Shown here: piece by piece, positions 17,520 through 26,403 of the stretch
Position numbering within the stretch: position 1 is the stretch's first letter
Layout: each line of letters starts with the position of its first letter
DNA from: an uncultured Flavihumibacter sp.
Lineage (GTDB): Bacteria; Bacteroidota; Bacteroidia; Chitinophagales; Chitinophagaceae
Length of the DNA: 62,224 bases
Assembly: GCA_946482545.1 (NCBI GenBank)
Contig: CAMLRX010000005.1
Coordinates: forward strand, 1-62,224
Direction: 5' to 3'
Program-made: the position numbers and the translations under genes
Notes under the pieces: model-generated
The model's input: the letters and a program-made list of their open reading frames with translations, nothing else
What the model was told of the DNA's origin: nothing
Databases searched by the model: none

Positions 17520-19949
17520 CTATTTCATCAATCTTACCTCGTACACGTTCGCCGTGGTACTGCCTTCCCGGGCTATGAACTTCACCTCCAGCTTACCGCC
17601 AACCGCTTTTAAAGATGCTGGCAGCGCATATTCTTCCGCATAAAAATCATCGCCTTTGTCGCCTTTCATTTCTACGGAAGCCAGCTTTTGCCCCTGTACG
17701 TAAATATCAAAGGAGCGGTTTCTTTCTCTGCCGAAGTATACCACGCGGAGTTTGGATGCGTTGCCTCCTTTGTTGTTCATTTCATAAGAGAACCAGCCTT
17801 TCGCGTTCCGGAAGCGTTCTTCTTTGAAAAGCCCGGTTTCCGTTTTTTCCCCTTTGAATGCGTGGTCCGATTCCGGTTGTTGCTCCCCTGCATTTATTCT
17901 GTCGATAGTATTGTTATCCAGGGTTATTTTCACCAGTTCCTTTTGTTTCATTTCCGCCCTAACTTGTTGCAGTTTAGAAGCTTCAGTGAAGGGAAAATAA
18001 ACCGTGTAGCGCGTATCATGCACCATATAAAAAGGACGCAGTTGCAGGTTGGCATATTTCTCCTGCACCACAGGCTGCGGGATATTAAAGACCAGTTCTC
18101 CCGGCTGGGCCTGCACTTTGGCCGCCAGTTCCTTTTCGTTGCCCACCAGCATCGGCGCATCGTCGAGGGGACGAATAGGACCCGAAGCCACATGACCCAT
18201 CCGACTGGCATCCGCGAAAAGTCCATTCAAACCTACAGTATCCATAGGTGCCGCGAGCACGATAGGGCCGTGTACAAAAGAAACCCACTCCGATTGATCG
18301 GGTAGTCTTTCCGCACGGGTTTCCATCGGCAATTCCACCGTAACTTTATCGCCGTTCTTCCAGTTGCGCTCAATACTGATGTATTGCGCCGAATCAGTTG
18401 TAACTGGCACGAAAGCTTTACCATTTATTTTGAACGTGATTGAACCCGCTATCCAGGAAGGCTTGCGGACCATCAGTTTGAATTTCTTTTTCTTTTTCAG
18501 CGCCAGCTTTAATTCGGTTTGCTCCGATTCCGGGAAGGCTGTTGTTTGCGTAAGGAGAAGTCCTTTTTCTTTCCAATGCAGTTCAGACGCCATGAACAGG
18601 TTCACGAACAAATCATCTCCCTGGTGCGCGTAAATGAGTTCGCCGTATTTACCATGGTTTTCCAATCCTGAACCCACGCAGCACCAGAAACCTTCCTGCG
18701 GTTGTGAATACACGCGGTAGTGACCGGGTCGCATGGGGGTGAAGTAAACGAATCCACCCGTTTCCGGATGCTGGGAAGAAAGAATATGGTTGAACAGTGT
18801 TCTTTCATAATAATCCATATAATGGGCAGAAGGCCGCGAAAGGAACAATCCTTTGGAGAGCCGCAACATATTGTACGAGTTGCAGGTTTCAGGGCCCTCA
18901 CGGGATTCGACCATGGAACTGAAGTTATCGGTGGGATGAAAGTGTTCACGTACACTGTTCCCGCCAATGGAAACGGAGCGATTGCGCACCACGGTATTCC
19001 AGAAGAAATCTGCTGCTTCGCGCCAGGCTGGATCACCACCTGCTTTAGCCACCGCGTTGTAGCCCACTACTTTGGGGATTTGCGTATTGGCGTGGAGCCC
19101 TGTGAGCGCATCTCTTTTTTCCAGTAGCGGCTGAAGGATACGCTGGTCGGAAAACCGTTTGGCGAGTTCCAGGTATTTTTTTTCGCCGGTTAACTGTGCC
19201 ACATCGGCGAACACTTCGTTGAGACCGCCATGTTCGCTGCGCAGCATGTCCTGGATCTGCGCATCGGTGAGTGGAGAGAAGGAATTATAAAACCAGTCGG
19301 TTAACCCCAGCAATACTTTTTTGGCCTGTTCATTTCCGCCGATGGTGTATGCATCATACAAACCAGCGAAAGTTTTGTGGATATTATACAGGGGCACCCA
19401 TTTGCCATTGAGTGAAAAACCGTTCGCGTTAATTTTACCTGCTGCAACGTTTTCCCACATGGCTTTTCCGCCGGGTACACCACTGGTATAACCGTTGCCC
19501 GCGGCTTCCTGGCAGGCCAGTAGTTCGGCTACCGCGTAGTCGAGTTTCTGCTTCACTTCTTTGTTTCCTGTGGCCGCATACATATTGGCTAAGGCGGAGA
19601 GGTAGTGGCCACCGATATGTCCGTCCAGACCGGTATTTTCCCAGTTGCCATAATTCTGTGCTTTGGGGGTAAGTCCGGCTTCTTTTCGGTAAGGCGCCAG
19701 TAAGCGGTCGGCATCCAGGGAGAGCATGTATTTCATGTCGGCCTGTTGTGCATGGAGGAAAGGGCCGTCCAGGAGTTTTACGGAAGAAAGCGGGAAGAGT
19801 TCGGCTTTTTGGGCATGAACGAGTATTGGAGCAGATAGCAAAGCTATCGCAATGATGTTTTTTAGAAAGATAGCTGGCAGCAGTTCAAATGTTGTGGAAC
19901 GTGCGGCTTTTTTACGAGGCGCGGGTAAGGTAACACGGGTTTCAATCAT
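17520..19949 (-). CDS. GH127 beta-L-arabinofuranosidase, secreted, 809 aa
   Basis: Glycoside hydrolase of family 127 (former DUF1680), which removes beta-linked L-arabinofuranose by a cysteine-dependent mechanism. The zinc and nucleophile residues are recognisable: Glu354 and Cys356 in GPETCNSYN, and Cys423-Cys424 in GFWCCVGSG, matching Glu338, Cys340, Cys417 and Cys418 of the Bifidobacterium enzyme. An (alpha/alpha)6 barrel region is followed by beta-sandwich domains. A signal peptide (NIIAIALLSAPILVHAQ) is preceded by an unusually long basic N-region. An in-frame ATG at 20003 lies inside the motif shared with the GH51 gene, so 19949 is chosen. It is transcribed alone. Confidence 0.92.
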   Translation of the reverse strand: MIETRVTLPAPRKKAARSTTFELLPAIFLKNIIAIALLSAPILVHAQKAELFPLSSVKLLDGPFLHAQQADMKYMLSLDADRLLAPYRKEAGLTPKAQNYGNWENTGLDGHIGGHYLSALANMYAATGNKEVKQKLDYAVAELLACQEAAGNGYTSGVPGGKAMWENVAAGKINANGFSLNGKWVPLYNIHKTFAGLYDAYTIGGNEQAKKVLLGLTDWFYNSFSPLTDAQIQDMLRSEHGGLNEVFADVAQLTGEKKYLELAKRFSDQRILQPLLEKRDALTGLHANTQIPKVVGYNAVAKAGGDPAWREAADFFWNTVVRNRSVSIGGNSVREHFHPTDNFSSMVESREGPETCNSYNMLRLSKGLFLSRPSAHYMDYYERTLFNHILSSQHPETGGFVYFTPMRPGHYRVYSQPQEGFWCCVGSGLENHGKYGELIYAHQGDDLFVNLFMASELHWKEKGLLLTQTTAFPESEQTELKLALKKKKKFKLMVRKPSWIAGSITFKINGKAFVPVTTDSAQYISIERNWKNGDKVTVELPMETRAERLPDQSEWVSFVHGPIVLAAPMDTVGLNGLFADASRMGHVASGPIRPLDDAPMLVGNEKELAAKVQAQPGELVFNIPQPVVQEKYANLQLRPFYMVHDTRYTVYFPFTEASKLQQVRAEMKQKELVKITLDNNTIDRINAGEQQPESDHAFKGEKTETGLFKEERFRNAKGWFSYEMNNKGGNASKLRVVYFGRERNRSFDIYVQGQKLASVEMKGDKGDDFYAEEYALPASLKAVGGKLEVKFIAREGSTTANVYEVRLMK

Positions 19950-19987
19950 AATGGCAACAATTAGGTGGTGAAAATAATGAAATTTAA

Positions 19988-20007
19988 TAAGTGTACAAAA
20001 CACATTT
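19988..20007 (-). promoter_or_regulatory. Candidate operator shared with the GH51 gene
   Basis: The plus strand reads TAAGTGTACAAA, two bases, then ACATTT. The same 20-base block with 18 identities occurs at 40899-40918 upstream of the GH51 gene. Both copies sit 40-75 bases before the start of an L-arabinofuranosidase gene on the minus strand. TGTACA is palindromic; the flanks are not. Confidence 0.5.
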
Positions 20008-20065
20008 AATTAAGGGAATTGGTATTTGGAAGGTTTGATTCTTGCAAACGTTTTCAGGGAAGGAG

Positions 20066-20300
20066 TGTTTTCACGCAACTGCTTTGTGCTTCGCACTGCG
20101 CAGACGCAAGGATTGAAAGACGCAAAGCCTTGTTTGTATGCGGGGCGCTGGAGTTCGGGGAAGCATTGTTTATTTATTTCTCGCAACGACGCCTGCTTCG
20201 TGCCTCGCAGACGCGGAGCGTTAAGTAGTTGGTGAAGGGTAATTTTTCGCTGAGGCGTGCTGCTTCGAACCTCGCAGACGCGGAGCGTTGAGTAGTTGGT
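20066..20300 (+). repeat. CGCAAAG-family repeat array R5 (forward), three units
   Basis: The head TTTTCACGCAACTGC with TGCTTCGCACTGCGCAGACG is followed by AGACGCAAAGCC, then ATTTCTCGCAACGACGCCTG and a CTCGCAGACGCGGAGCG block. The third unit repeats the CTCGCAGACGCGGAGCG block with TTGAGTAGTTGG after it. It lies between the GH127 start and the terminator of the S9 gene and points toward that terminator. The gap 19950-20370 holds the shared motif, R5 and the terminator only. Confidence 0.85.
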
Positions 20301-20317
20301 GTTGCACTTACTACAAG

Positions 20318-20346
20318 AACGGGCGGCTCTTTTGGAACCGCCCGTT
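20318..20346 (-). terminator. Hairpin after the S9 peptidase gene (end of locus 1)
   Basis: AACGGGCGG (20318-20326) pairs perfectly with CCGCCCGTT (20338-20346) around an 11-base loop, 25 bases after the minus-strand stop at 20371. The U-tract on the minus strand is weak, so efficiency is uncertain. Confidence 0.6.
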
Positions 20347-20370
20347 TCAGTTTAAAGCCTTGCTTACTGT

Positions 20371-22965
20371 TTAATATTTCAGATCAAACTTTCTTTCATC
20401 GATGCTGATGCCTTCTTTCATCCAGCGGGGCATTGGTTTTTCATTCAGGTAATGTTCAAAGAACTGTTCCATTCGGATGGTCCAGTCGTGTTGAGCGGGG
20501 ATGCCGTTCAGGGTATGATTTTCACCTTTGTAATTGAGTAGCCAGGCGGGTTTTCCGAGCCTGCGCATGGCAAGGAAAAAACTTTGTCCCTGTGTGTAGG
20601 CCACGGCGCCATCTTTATCGCAATGGAACAACAAGAGCGGGGTCTGCACTTTGTCGGCGCGGTATATCGGGGAATTGTCGATATAGCCCTGCTGGTCTTC
20701 CCAGAGGTTTTTGCCCATGCGCGACTGCCCTGTTTCGTAGAGGAACATGCAGGGCGCACCACTGCTTCTGATGGCGAAGTAGTTGTAACTCATGTTGGAA
20801 ACGGCGGCACCGGCGTTGGCACAGGCAAAGAGGTTACTGCGGGTGATGAGGTACAAAGTTTGGTAACCGGACCAACTGTGCCCCTGTAAACCAATTCTTT
20901 TCTTATCAGCAATGCCCCTGTCAATCAGTGCCTGGGTACCGCTTATTACAGCGTTCACTGCGCTTTCTCCTGGTGCTCCGATGGTAAAATATACATCGGG
21001 TCGAAACACGATATAGCCTTTGCTTACATAGGTAGGGATATTAATGGTGGCTGTACTGAGTTCAGGAACATGGTATTCATGCAGCGTTTCACTGTGTGTC
21101 TGGTAGAAATCCACGATGGTGGGGTAAGAACGGGTGCTGTCGTAGTTTTCAGGCAGGTACAGCAATCCCTGGTTTTGTTTGCCTTCCAGGTTCTTCCATG
21201 CTATGAGCCGTACGCTTCCCCAATTGTATTGTTGCTGCTGTAAATTGATAGCAGTGATCTTTTTCGGAGAACGGAACTTTGTATCGGACCACCAGATATC
21301 GGGAGCAGTGGCATAACTTTCCTTGAAGAAAACGCAGGCGGTTCCATCACCGGAAACAGCGTCTATTCTTGAACTGTATGCCGGATCATCCAGCAATTTT
21401 TCAACGCCTTTTCCTGGCTCAAAAGCATATACGCCTTTTGATTTGGTATTTTCATTGAAGGTGGTGAAGAGCAACCTTTTTGAAATGTCCAGCTTTTCGC
21501 GGAACTCAGCGCCCTGCAAACGCAGGCGTACACCGTGCTTCCGGCCATAGCCTTTGGTGAGTGAATAAGGAGCTTTCTTCCCTGACAGATCGATCACCCA
21601 AAGATCGTAACGATCATAGACCACAGCGCTGCCTCCCTGGTCGGCCCAGCCTGCGAGTCCGTAAGCCGGAGCGGGTCGGGGGAAATCGTGGTCTTCGTCA
21701 TGAACGGGGAATCCGATGCCGACGGCAATGGTTTTAAAGGAACGGCTCACGGTGTCGAGTACCTGCCATTGTTGTTCTACTTCATTGTAGCGAAGGGCAA
21801 ATTTTCCACCCGGTGTCCATATTGGTAAATTCCCCGCATCTTTTACCACGAGTTTGCTTTCCCCCGTTCTTACATCTATGAGATATACATCGGAAGCAGG
21901 ATCGTAGGTCCAGTCGGTACGGAGCTTGTAAGGCTCTTGATCGGTCTGGAATACAAAGCTGAAGTTATCTGAAGTGGGCGCGACCAATCTTTCTGAACCA
22001 TCGGGTGCAATCTGCTTACAGGTACGGGTAGCCGCATTGTAAATCACCTTGGGATAATTCTGGTAATTTTTATCGTACACGCCGCGTCGCTGTTTTGTTT
22101 GCAGAACGGGTTCGTCCCAGGTCCACAGCTCCAGTTCAAAGCCTGGATCCAATGGCTTCTGCAGCTTACGTTTAGGGTTCGCCGCGGGTGCCAGATCAAG
22201 CAGCAATACCTGCGTGGAAGCATTTACCGGATAAGCTTTCTTTTCAAAACGAAAGCCTTCGGGCGCACGGATGGCAGCGAAGTCCATCCATTCCCGCACC
22301 GTTTTGTTTTTGAGTGAAAAAACATAGAGTTTGTCTCCGGACACAAAAGAGCCCTGTTTCTGAGATTCATCAAAATACAGATCGGTGATGTCTCCTTCAA
22401 ACAAGCGCGTGTGCGGCCCTTTTAATGCGCCGGCCAGCAGTTCCTTGCCTTTAATGTACACGATGGAACTTTCATTGTCGAAAATGAAATGCCTTCCAAC
22501 GCCGTTCAGCTCTACACTATCTCCTTTCGACAAATCCTGCACCACAATACGACTGCCATCCGGCTTAAATTCCGTGAAAACGATGCGTTCTGACACAGGC
22601 GATGTCTTGAAAAAAGCACTCCTGTTCCAGTGAATGGTTTTACCGGAAGAAAGCTGGCGGAGCAGAATAGAATCCTTGTTGTTCCTGTTCACCGTATACT
22701 TCAACCAGTTTCCCCCACCAAAAAACTCGGCATTGGTGACATCTTCCAGTATAACTTCTTTCCCCGATTTCGGATGTACAAGGTATCTTTCGTTGTTATC
22801 TTCCATGAAATACCCGTACAACAACCATTCTCCATTATGAGAGATAATGGGAGAAGACAACCTGCGCCATTGTATATAAGCGGTGGTATCCAATGTTTTT
22901 TTCTGCGCCTGAACGGTGGAAGCCAGTACAAAAAAAGCGCCTATTCCTATAAGTAATTTTCTCAT
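20371..22965 (-). CDS. S9 family prolyl oligopeptidase-like peptidase, 864 aa
   Basis: Secreted serine peptidase of the S9 clan: signal peptide (residues 1-20, ending VQAQ), a propeller-like region to about residue 600, then an alpha/beta hydrolase domain. The catalytic triad is Ser697 (GLQGHSWSGYQ), Asp785 (FHCDKDGAV) and His817 (GENHTL). Such enzymes cut short peptides after Pro, Ala or dipeptides. The start ATG overlaps the stop of the TlpA-like gene by four bases, so it is the last gene of locus 1. Its presence suggests the locus imports or processes peptides. Confidence 0.93.
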   Translation of the reverse strand: MRKLLIGIGAFFVLASTVQAQKKTLDTTAYIQWRRLSSPIISHNGEWLLYGYFMEDNNERYLVHPKSGKEVILEDVTNAEFFGGGNWLKYTVNRNNKDSILLRQLSSGKTIHWNRSAFFKTSPVSERIVFTEFKPDGSRIVVQDLSKGDSVELNGVGRHFIFDNESSIVYIKGKELLAGALKGPHTRLFEGDITDLYFDESQKQGSFVSGDKLYVFSLKNKTVREWMDFAAIRAPEGFRFEKKAYPVNASTQVLLLDLAPAANPKRKLQKPLDPGFELELWTWDEPVLQTKQRRGVYDKNYQNYPKVIYNAATRTCKQIAPDGSERLVAPTSDNFSFVFQTDQEPYKLRTDWTYDPASDVYLIDVRTGESKLVVKDAGNLPIWTPGGKFALRYNEVEQQWQVLDTVSRSFKTIAVGIGFPVHDEDHDFPRPAPAYGLAGWADQGGSAVVYDRYDLWVIDLSGKKAPYSLTKGYGRKHGVRLRLQGAEFREKLDISKRLLFTTFNENTKSKGVYAFEPGKGVEKLLDDPAYSSRIDAVSGDGTACVFFKESYATAPDIWWSDTKFRSPKKITAINLQQQQYNWGSVRLIAWKNLEGKQNQGLLYLPENYDSTRSYPTIVDFYQTHSETLHEYHVPELSTATINIPTYVSKGYIVFRPDVYFTIGAPGESAVNAVISGTQALIDRGIADKKRIGLQGHSWSGYQTLYLITRSNLFACANAGAAVSNMSYNYFAIRSSGAPCMFLYETGQSRMGKNLWEDQQGYIDNSPIYRADKVQTPLLLFHCDKDGAVAYTQGQSFFLAMRRLGKPAWLLNYKGENHTLNGIPAQHDWTIRMEQFFEHYLNEKPMPRWMKEGISIDERKFDLKY

Positions 22966-24953
22966 TGCTCTGATTTCAAAATTTCAATCACACTACTGAT
23001 TTCATCTGCCAACTCTGAAGGACTTCCATTATATCCTTCACTGGTGTACCTGATCACACCATTTTTCAACACCACTTTCCTGGGAATCCCCGACGATTGA
23101 AATATGTGGCGCATTGAATTGTATGCGATGTTATCGGCTTGTTCCAATTTGAGGTTCGTATCAAAAAGCACATTAAAACGGTAGCGGGTTTCGGCGATGT
23201 ATTTACGGATATTGTCCCTGAAAGCAGGATTAGACTCCATTGTGGCGATAAAATAGAAAGCGACTGATTTATCATTCGCGTATTTATCAACTGCCATTTG
23301 CATACCGGGGAACGCGGCTTTGCACGGAAAGCACCAGGTGGCCCAGAAATCGATCACTACGATCTTATCCTTCCAATCCGCGGTTTTCACTGTTTCTCCG
23401 GTCATGGCTTCCAGTTCGAATACAGGACCTGGTTTATTGATAAGCTCCGCACGGATTTTTTCTTTCATCGCCTTCATTGCGGCGGCGGGTTTCAGGGATT
23501 GCACATACGCATCAAACCCTTTTTCCGTACCCTTTTTTGCGGCATAATATTTTTTAAGTTGCGTCAGCATTACGGGAGAAGTCATATTTTTCCTGACACT
23601 GTTTTCCAGCAGTTCCTGCGCTCCTTTTTTATTGCCTGTTTTTTCCAGGATATTCACCTGCGCTTCCAGCGCCAGAACTGAACGGAATTTACCTTCGGCA
23701 GATAACCTGACCATGTAAGGCAATGCTTCCTTGTATTTCCCCAGCTTTTCCAGCACCCTGATGTGTATACCCAGTTTATCATCCAGGTGTTTTAAGGCGA
23801 TCATCTCCGCCTGCAAAGGCGAATAACGGGTCTGCTCCGTGTAAGAACCATCCTTTTGTTTAAGGATCATTTCATTGATCAGCGTTTTAGAAAGGGGATA
23901 TGCTTTTTCAGCGGATAATTTTCCTACTGTAAACGCGGCGTCGAGGTTACTCCTGAACACTTCGTTCAGGGTAGCGAAATTCATATCGGGCACCAGTGCG
24001 AACAGTTTTTCATTTTGTCCCTGGTTAAAGTATGCCGAAGCCAGGGTGCGGTATGCATTGAAATAAAGGAAATCCTGGTTCCTTACCGGCTGGCGCAGGT
24101 AGTCTTTTATGGAAAAGTCGCGCAGGAAAGCTTCCGTGGCGGCCATCATCTCTTCGTTGCTTTTTGATGCTGCTATTGAACGGGAGCGCTCAAAGCGTGC
24201 GGCATTCCCGGAAGGAAATAAAACGATCATCCGCTTTCTTACGGAATCGGCCTTATCGTTCATTTTCAGCATCCGGTAAGTATCGGCGATGATGGCATAC
24301 CCGCTTTCATCGATATGAGGATTATTGGCGAACTTCAGCAGGTTCCTTTCCACATTGTTCTGAAAATCGTAATCCTCTTTATGCTTCAGCATCGCGATGT
24401 AACTGTCGAAATAACGGTGAACACTATCCGGGAAATACTGCATTTCCTTGCGCACCCACAATTCCAGCGCTTCATTGCTGATCTCAAACTTTTCGAAATA
24501 CCCGGATGGCGCCATACGGAGAGAAGGTTTCCTGAAGAGCGCCCACGACAATGCAGCACCTGGCACGCGACCACCATCCTTTGCTATGGTGGTGGTTACA
24601 AAACCGCGGTCATTGTTGTTGTCCGCAGCAACCAGTTCTCCATTGTTCCACTGCACAAATTTTAATCCCACGAAAGCACATTGTTCCGGCAGCTTCAACT
24701 GGCCAATCCAGGCGGTATCGGTTTTCCGGAGCCGGAGGTCCGACAATTCCCAACGGTAGTTGTTGTACATGTACACCACTGCATCAATGGAATCACTTCC
24801 TTTCAGCGGACCATCTTCCGGCTTGTATGCCACCTGGAAAGTGTCGCCTGCTTTAAGCATTCCAAAATCATTCATTTTTCCCACACCGTTCTGCGCATGG
24901 GCAAAAGGCATCGCATAGAGCAGCCAGCCGGCTGCCGCCATCAGTTTTTTCAT
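22962..24953 (-). CDS. Large TlpA-like thioredoxin-fold protein (locus 1), 663 aa
   Basis: Exported protein with signal peptide (MKKLMAAAGWLLYAMPFAHAQ). The C-terminal 150 residues are a TlpA/ResA thioredoxin domain with the redox pair Cys541-Cys544 (ATWCFPCKAAFPGM) and the cis-Pro loop SSGIPRK. The N-terminal 380-residue region has a beta domain (about 25-130) and then helical, TPR-like repeats. Ordinary TlpA proteins are 160-400 residues, so this one is long. The same architecture is found in the locus 2 protein at 44970. The frame is open to 25013 but the ATG at 24953 gives the signal peptide. It follows susD after a hairpin-bearing 90-base gap and overlaps the peptidase gene. Confidence 0.9.
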   Translation of the reverse strand: MKKLMAAAGWLLYAMPFAHAQNGVGKMNDFGMLKAGDTFQVAYKPEDGPLKGSDSIDAVVYMYNNYRWELSDLRLRKTDTAWIGQLKLPEQCAFVGLKFVQWNNGELVAADNNNDRGFVTTTIAKDGGRVPGAALSWALFRKPSLRMAPSGYFEKFEISNEALELWVRKEMQYFPDSVHRYFDSYIAMLKHKEDYDFQNNVERNLLKFANNPHIDESGYAIIADTYRMLKMNDKADSVRKRMIVLFPSGNAARFERSRSIAASKSNEEMMAATEAFLRDFSIKDYLRQPVRNQDFLYFNAYRTLASAYFNQGQNEKLFALVPDMNFATLNEVFRSNLDAAFTVGKLSAEKAYPLSKTLINEMILKQKDGSYTEQTRYSPLQAEMIALKHLDDKLGIHIRVLEKLGKYKEALPYMVRLSAEGKFRSVLALEAQVNILEKTGNKKGAQELLENSVRKNMTSPVMLTQLKKYYAAKKGTEKGFDAYVQSLKPAAAMKAMKEKIRAELINKPGPVFELEAMTGETVKTADWKDKIVVIDFWATWCFPCKAAFPGMQMAVDKYANDKSVAFYFIATMESNPAFRDNIRKYIAETRYRFNVLFDTNLKLEQADNIAYNSMRHIFQSSGIPRKVVLKNGVIRYTSEGYNGSPSELADEISSVIEILKSEQ

Positions 24954-24976
24954 CGTCAGAAATTTTTCGTGAACAA

Positions 24977-25018
24977 TAAGTGCGAGCCGTGGGAAAAACC
25001 CCGGCCGGCTCACACTTA
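24977..25018 (-). promoter_or_regulatory. Intercistronic hairpin between susD and the TlpA gene
   Basis: TAAGTGCGAGCCG (24977-24989) pairs with CGGCTCACACTTA (25006-25018) with one mismatch; the loop contains a further GGG/CCC stem. No U-run follows on the minus strand, so it is unlikely to be a full terminator. It probably protects or processes the susC-susD message. Confidence 0.55.
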
Positions 25019-25043
25019 CGCCAACAATAAAGAGATTGTTTGT

Positions 25044-26393
25044 TTATGGATTCTGTTTCAGTTCAGGATTCAGGAGAATGTATTTATCCCCTATCGGGTA
25101 AACATAACGGTCACTGTTAGGCGCCAATGTGAAATTGTTGCCTTTGAAAGAACGGGTAACGGCAACCTGCAAAGTGGCATCCTTGTTCAGGCGTTTCTGA
25201 TCGAACCAGCGCAAACCGGTTCCAAAGAATTCCCTTCTTCTTTCCTGCACCACAGCGTTTAATGCTTCTTGCGCCGTTCCAACAGGTAGATCAGCATAAG
25301 TAGCAGTGGAGAAACGTTTCTTCCTGAGTTCATTTAACACGGCGACAGCAGTTGCTGCATTGCCAGAACGCGCTTCCACTTCGGCTTTAATCAGCATCAT
25401 TTCAGGAACGGATGGTCCCTGGTAGATGCCTTCGAAAGTATAACGGTGCCGCCAGTAGCCGAATCCAGTGAAGGCGGGCGAAAAACTACCGCCGGGTTTT
25501 ACGAAAAGTTTATAGCGCAGGTCGTTGGTTCCCAGTAAGGTGAGCAATGCGGTATCCAGTTGAATACCATCATAGTTACCTGCCTGTTTTTTGGAAAATA
25601 TGATTTGCGGGTCTTGCAGCCGGCGCGGAATAGCCGAGGCATTTGTTTCATACGTACGCAGGTCCAGCAATTCATTTCTGATGGAGAGCGCTTTTTCAGC
25701 AAACAGTTTTGCCTGACTGAAATTCCGGGTGAAGAGGTGCGTACGTGCCAACAAGGCATACACGGCCGCTTTGGAAGGACGTGTATTAAAATCGGCCACA
25801 TCCAGCAGTGCGGGTTCTGCGGCGGTCAGGTCTTCAATGATCTGGTTGTACACACTTTGAACGGAAGCGCGCACCAGCGGCACAAACAGGTTGGGCGTTG
25901 TAAGCAATGGCACACCTGGATCGGTAGCTGCGGTGGTGCTATCAAACTGTTTAGCGTAAATATTCACCAGGCACCAATAAGAATAGGCTCTGTGTACTAA
26001 GGCCTCGGCGCGCACCGTTTCCTTCAGTTCAGTGGTACCGCGTTGGCTTTCCATCACACCCGCGATCACTTCGTTGCAGGTGTAAATAACCTTGTAAAGA
26101 TTTTCCCAGTCCACATCACCCTGTATTTCAGAAAGGTACTTCACCTGCCAGGTGTACACGTTCTGGTTGATATCGGAGAGTGTATTCTGCTTGCTCACAT
26201 CCAGTATACGTGTATCGTCGTTCGAATAGATCACCTGTCCGAAACCCGACTCCATGGCAGCATTGTTATCCAGCAAGGCGCGATAGTCGCTGGTGTAAGT
26301 GAGCGTCCTGCTCCCCTTCTGGTCGATCTCCACAAATTTGCGGCAGCCCGGTGCGACCGCTATGATGAGTAAAAGAAAATAAAAGATTTTCAT
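25044..26393 (-). CDS. SusD/RagB family outer-membrane lipoprotein (locus 1), 449 aa
   Basis: Surface lipoprotein that caps a SusC transporter and binds its substrate. The lipobox is VAPGC (Cys17), followed by RKFVEID, the usual post-cysteine pattern. TPR-like helices follow, including the conserved ARAEALVHRAYSYWCLVNIYA segment, and the C-terminal RRREFFGTGLRWFDQKRLN signature of SusD-like proteins. An upstream in-frame start at 26417 overlaps susC; the ATG at 26393 gives the signal peptide and lies 10 bases after the susC stop. Confidence 0.94.
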   Translation of the reverse strand: MKIFYFLLLIIAVAPGCRKFVEIDQKGSRTLTYTSDYRALLDNNAAMESGFGQVIYSNDDTRILDVSKQNTLSDINQNVYTWQVKYLSEIQGDVDWENLYKVIYTCNEVIAGVMESQRGTTELKETVRAEALVHRAYSYWCLVNIYAKQFDSTTAATDPGVPLLTTPNLFVPLVRASVQSVYNQIIEDLTAAEPALLDVADFNTRPSKAAVYALLARTHLFTRNFSQAKLFAEKALSIRNELLDLRTYETNASAIPRRLQDPQIIFSKKQAGNYDGIQLDTALLTLLGTNDLRYKLFVKPGGSFSPAFTGFGYWRHRYTFEGIYQGPSVPEMMLIKAEVEARSGNAATAVAVLNELRKKRFSTATYADLPVGTAQEALNAVVQERRREFFGTGLRWFDQKRLNKDATLQVAVTRSFKGNNFTLAPNSDRYVYPIGDKYILLNPELKQNP

Positions 26394-26403
26394 TATAGCT
26401 GAA

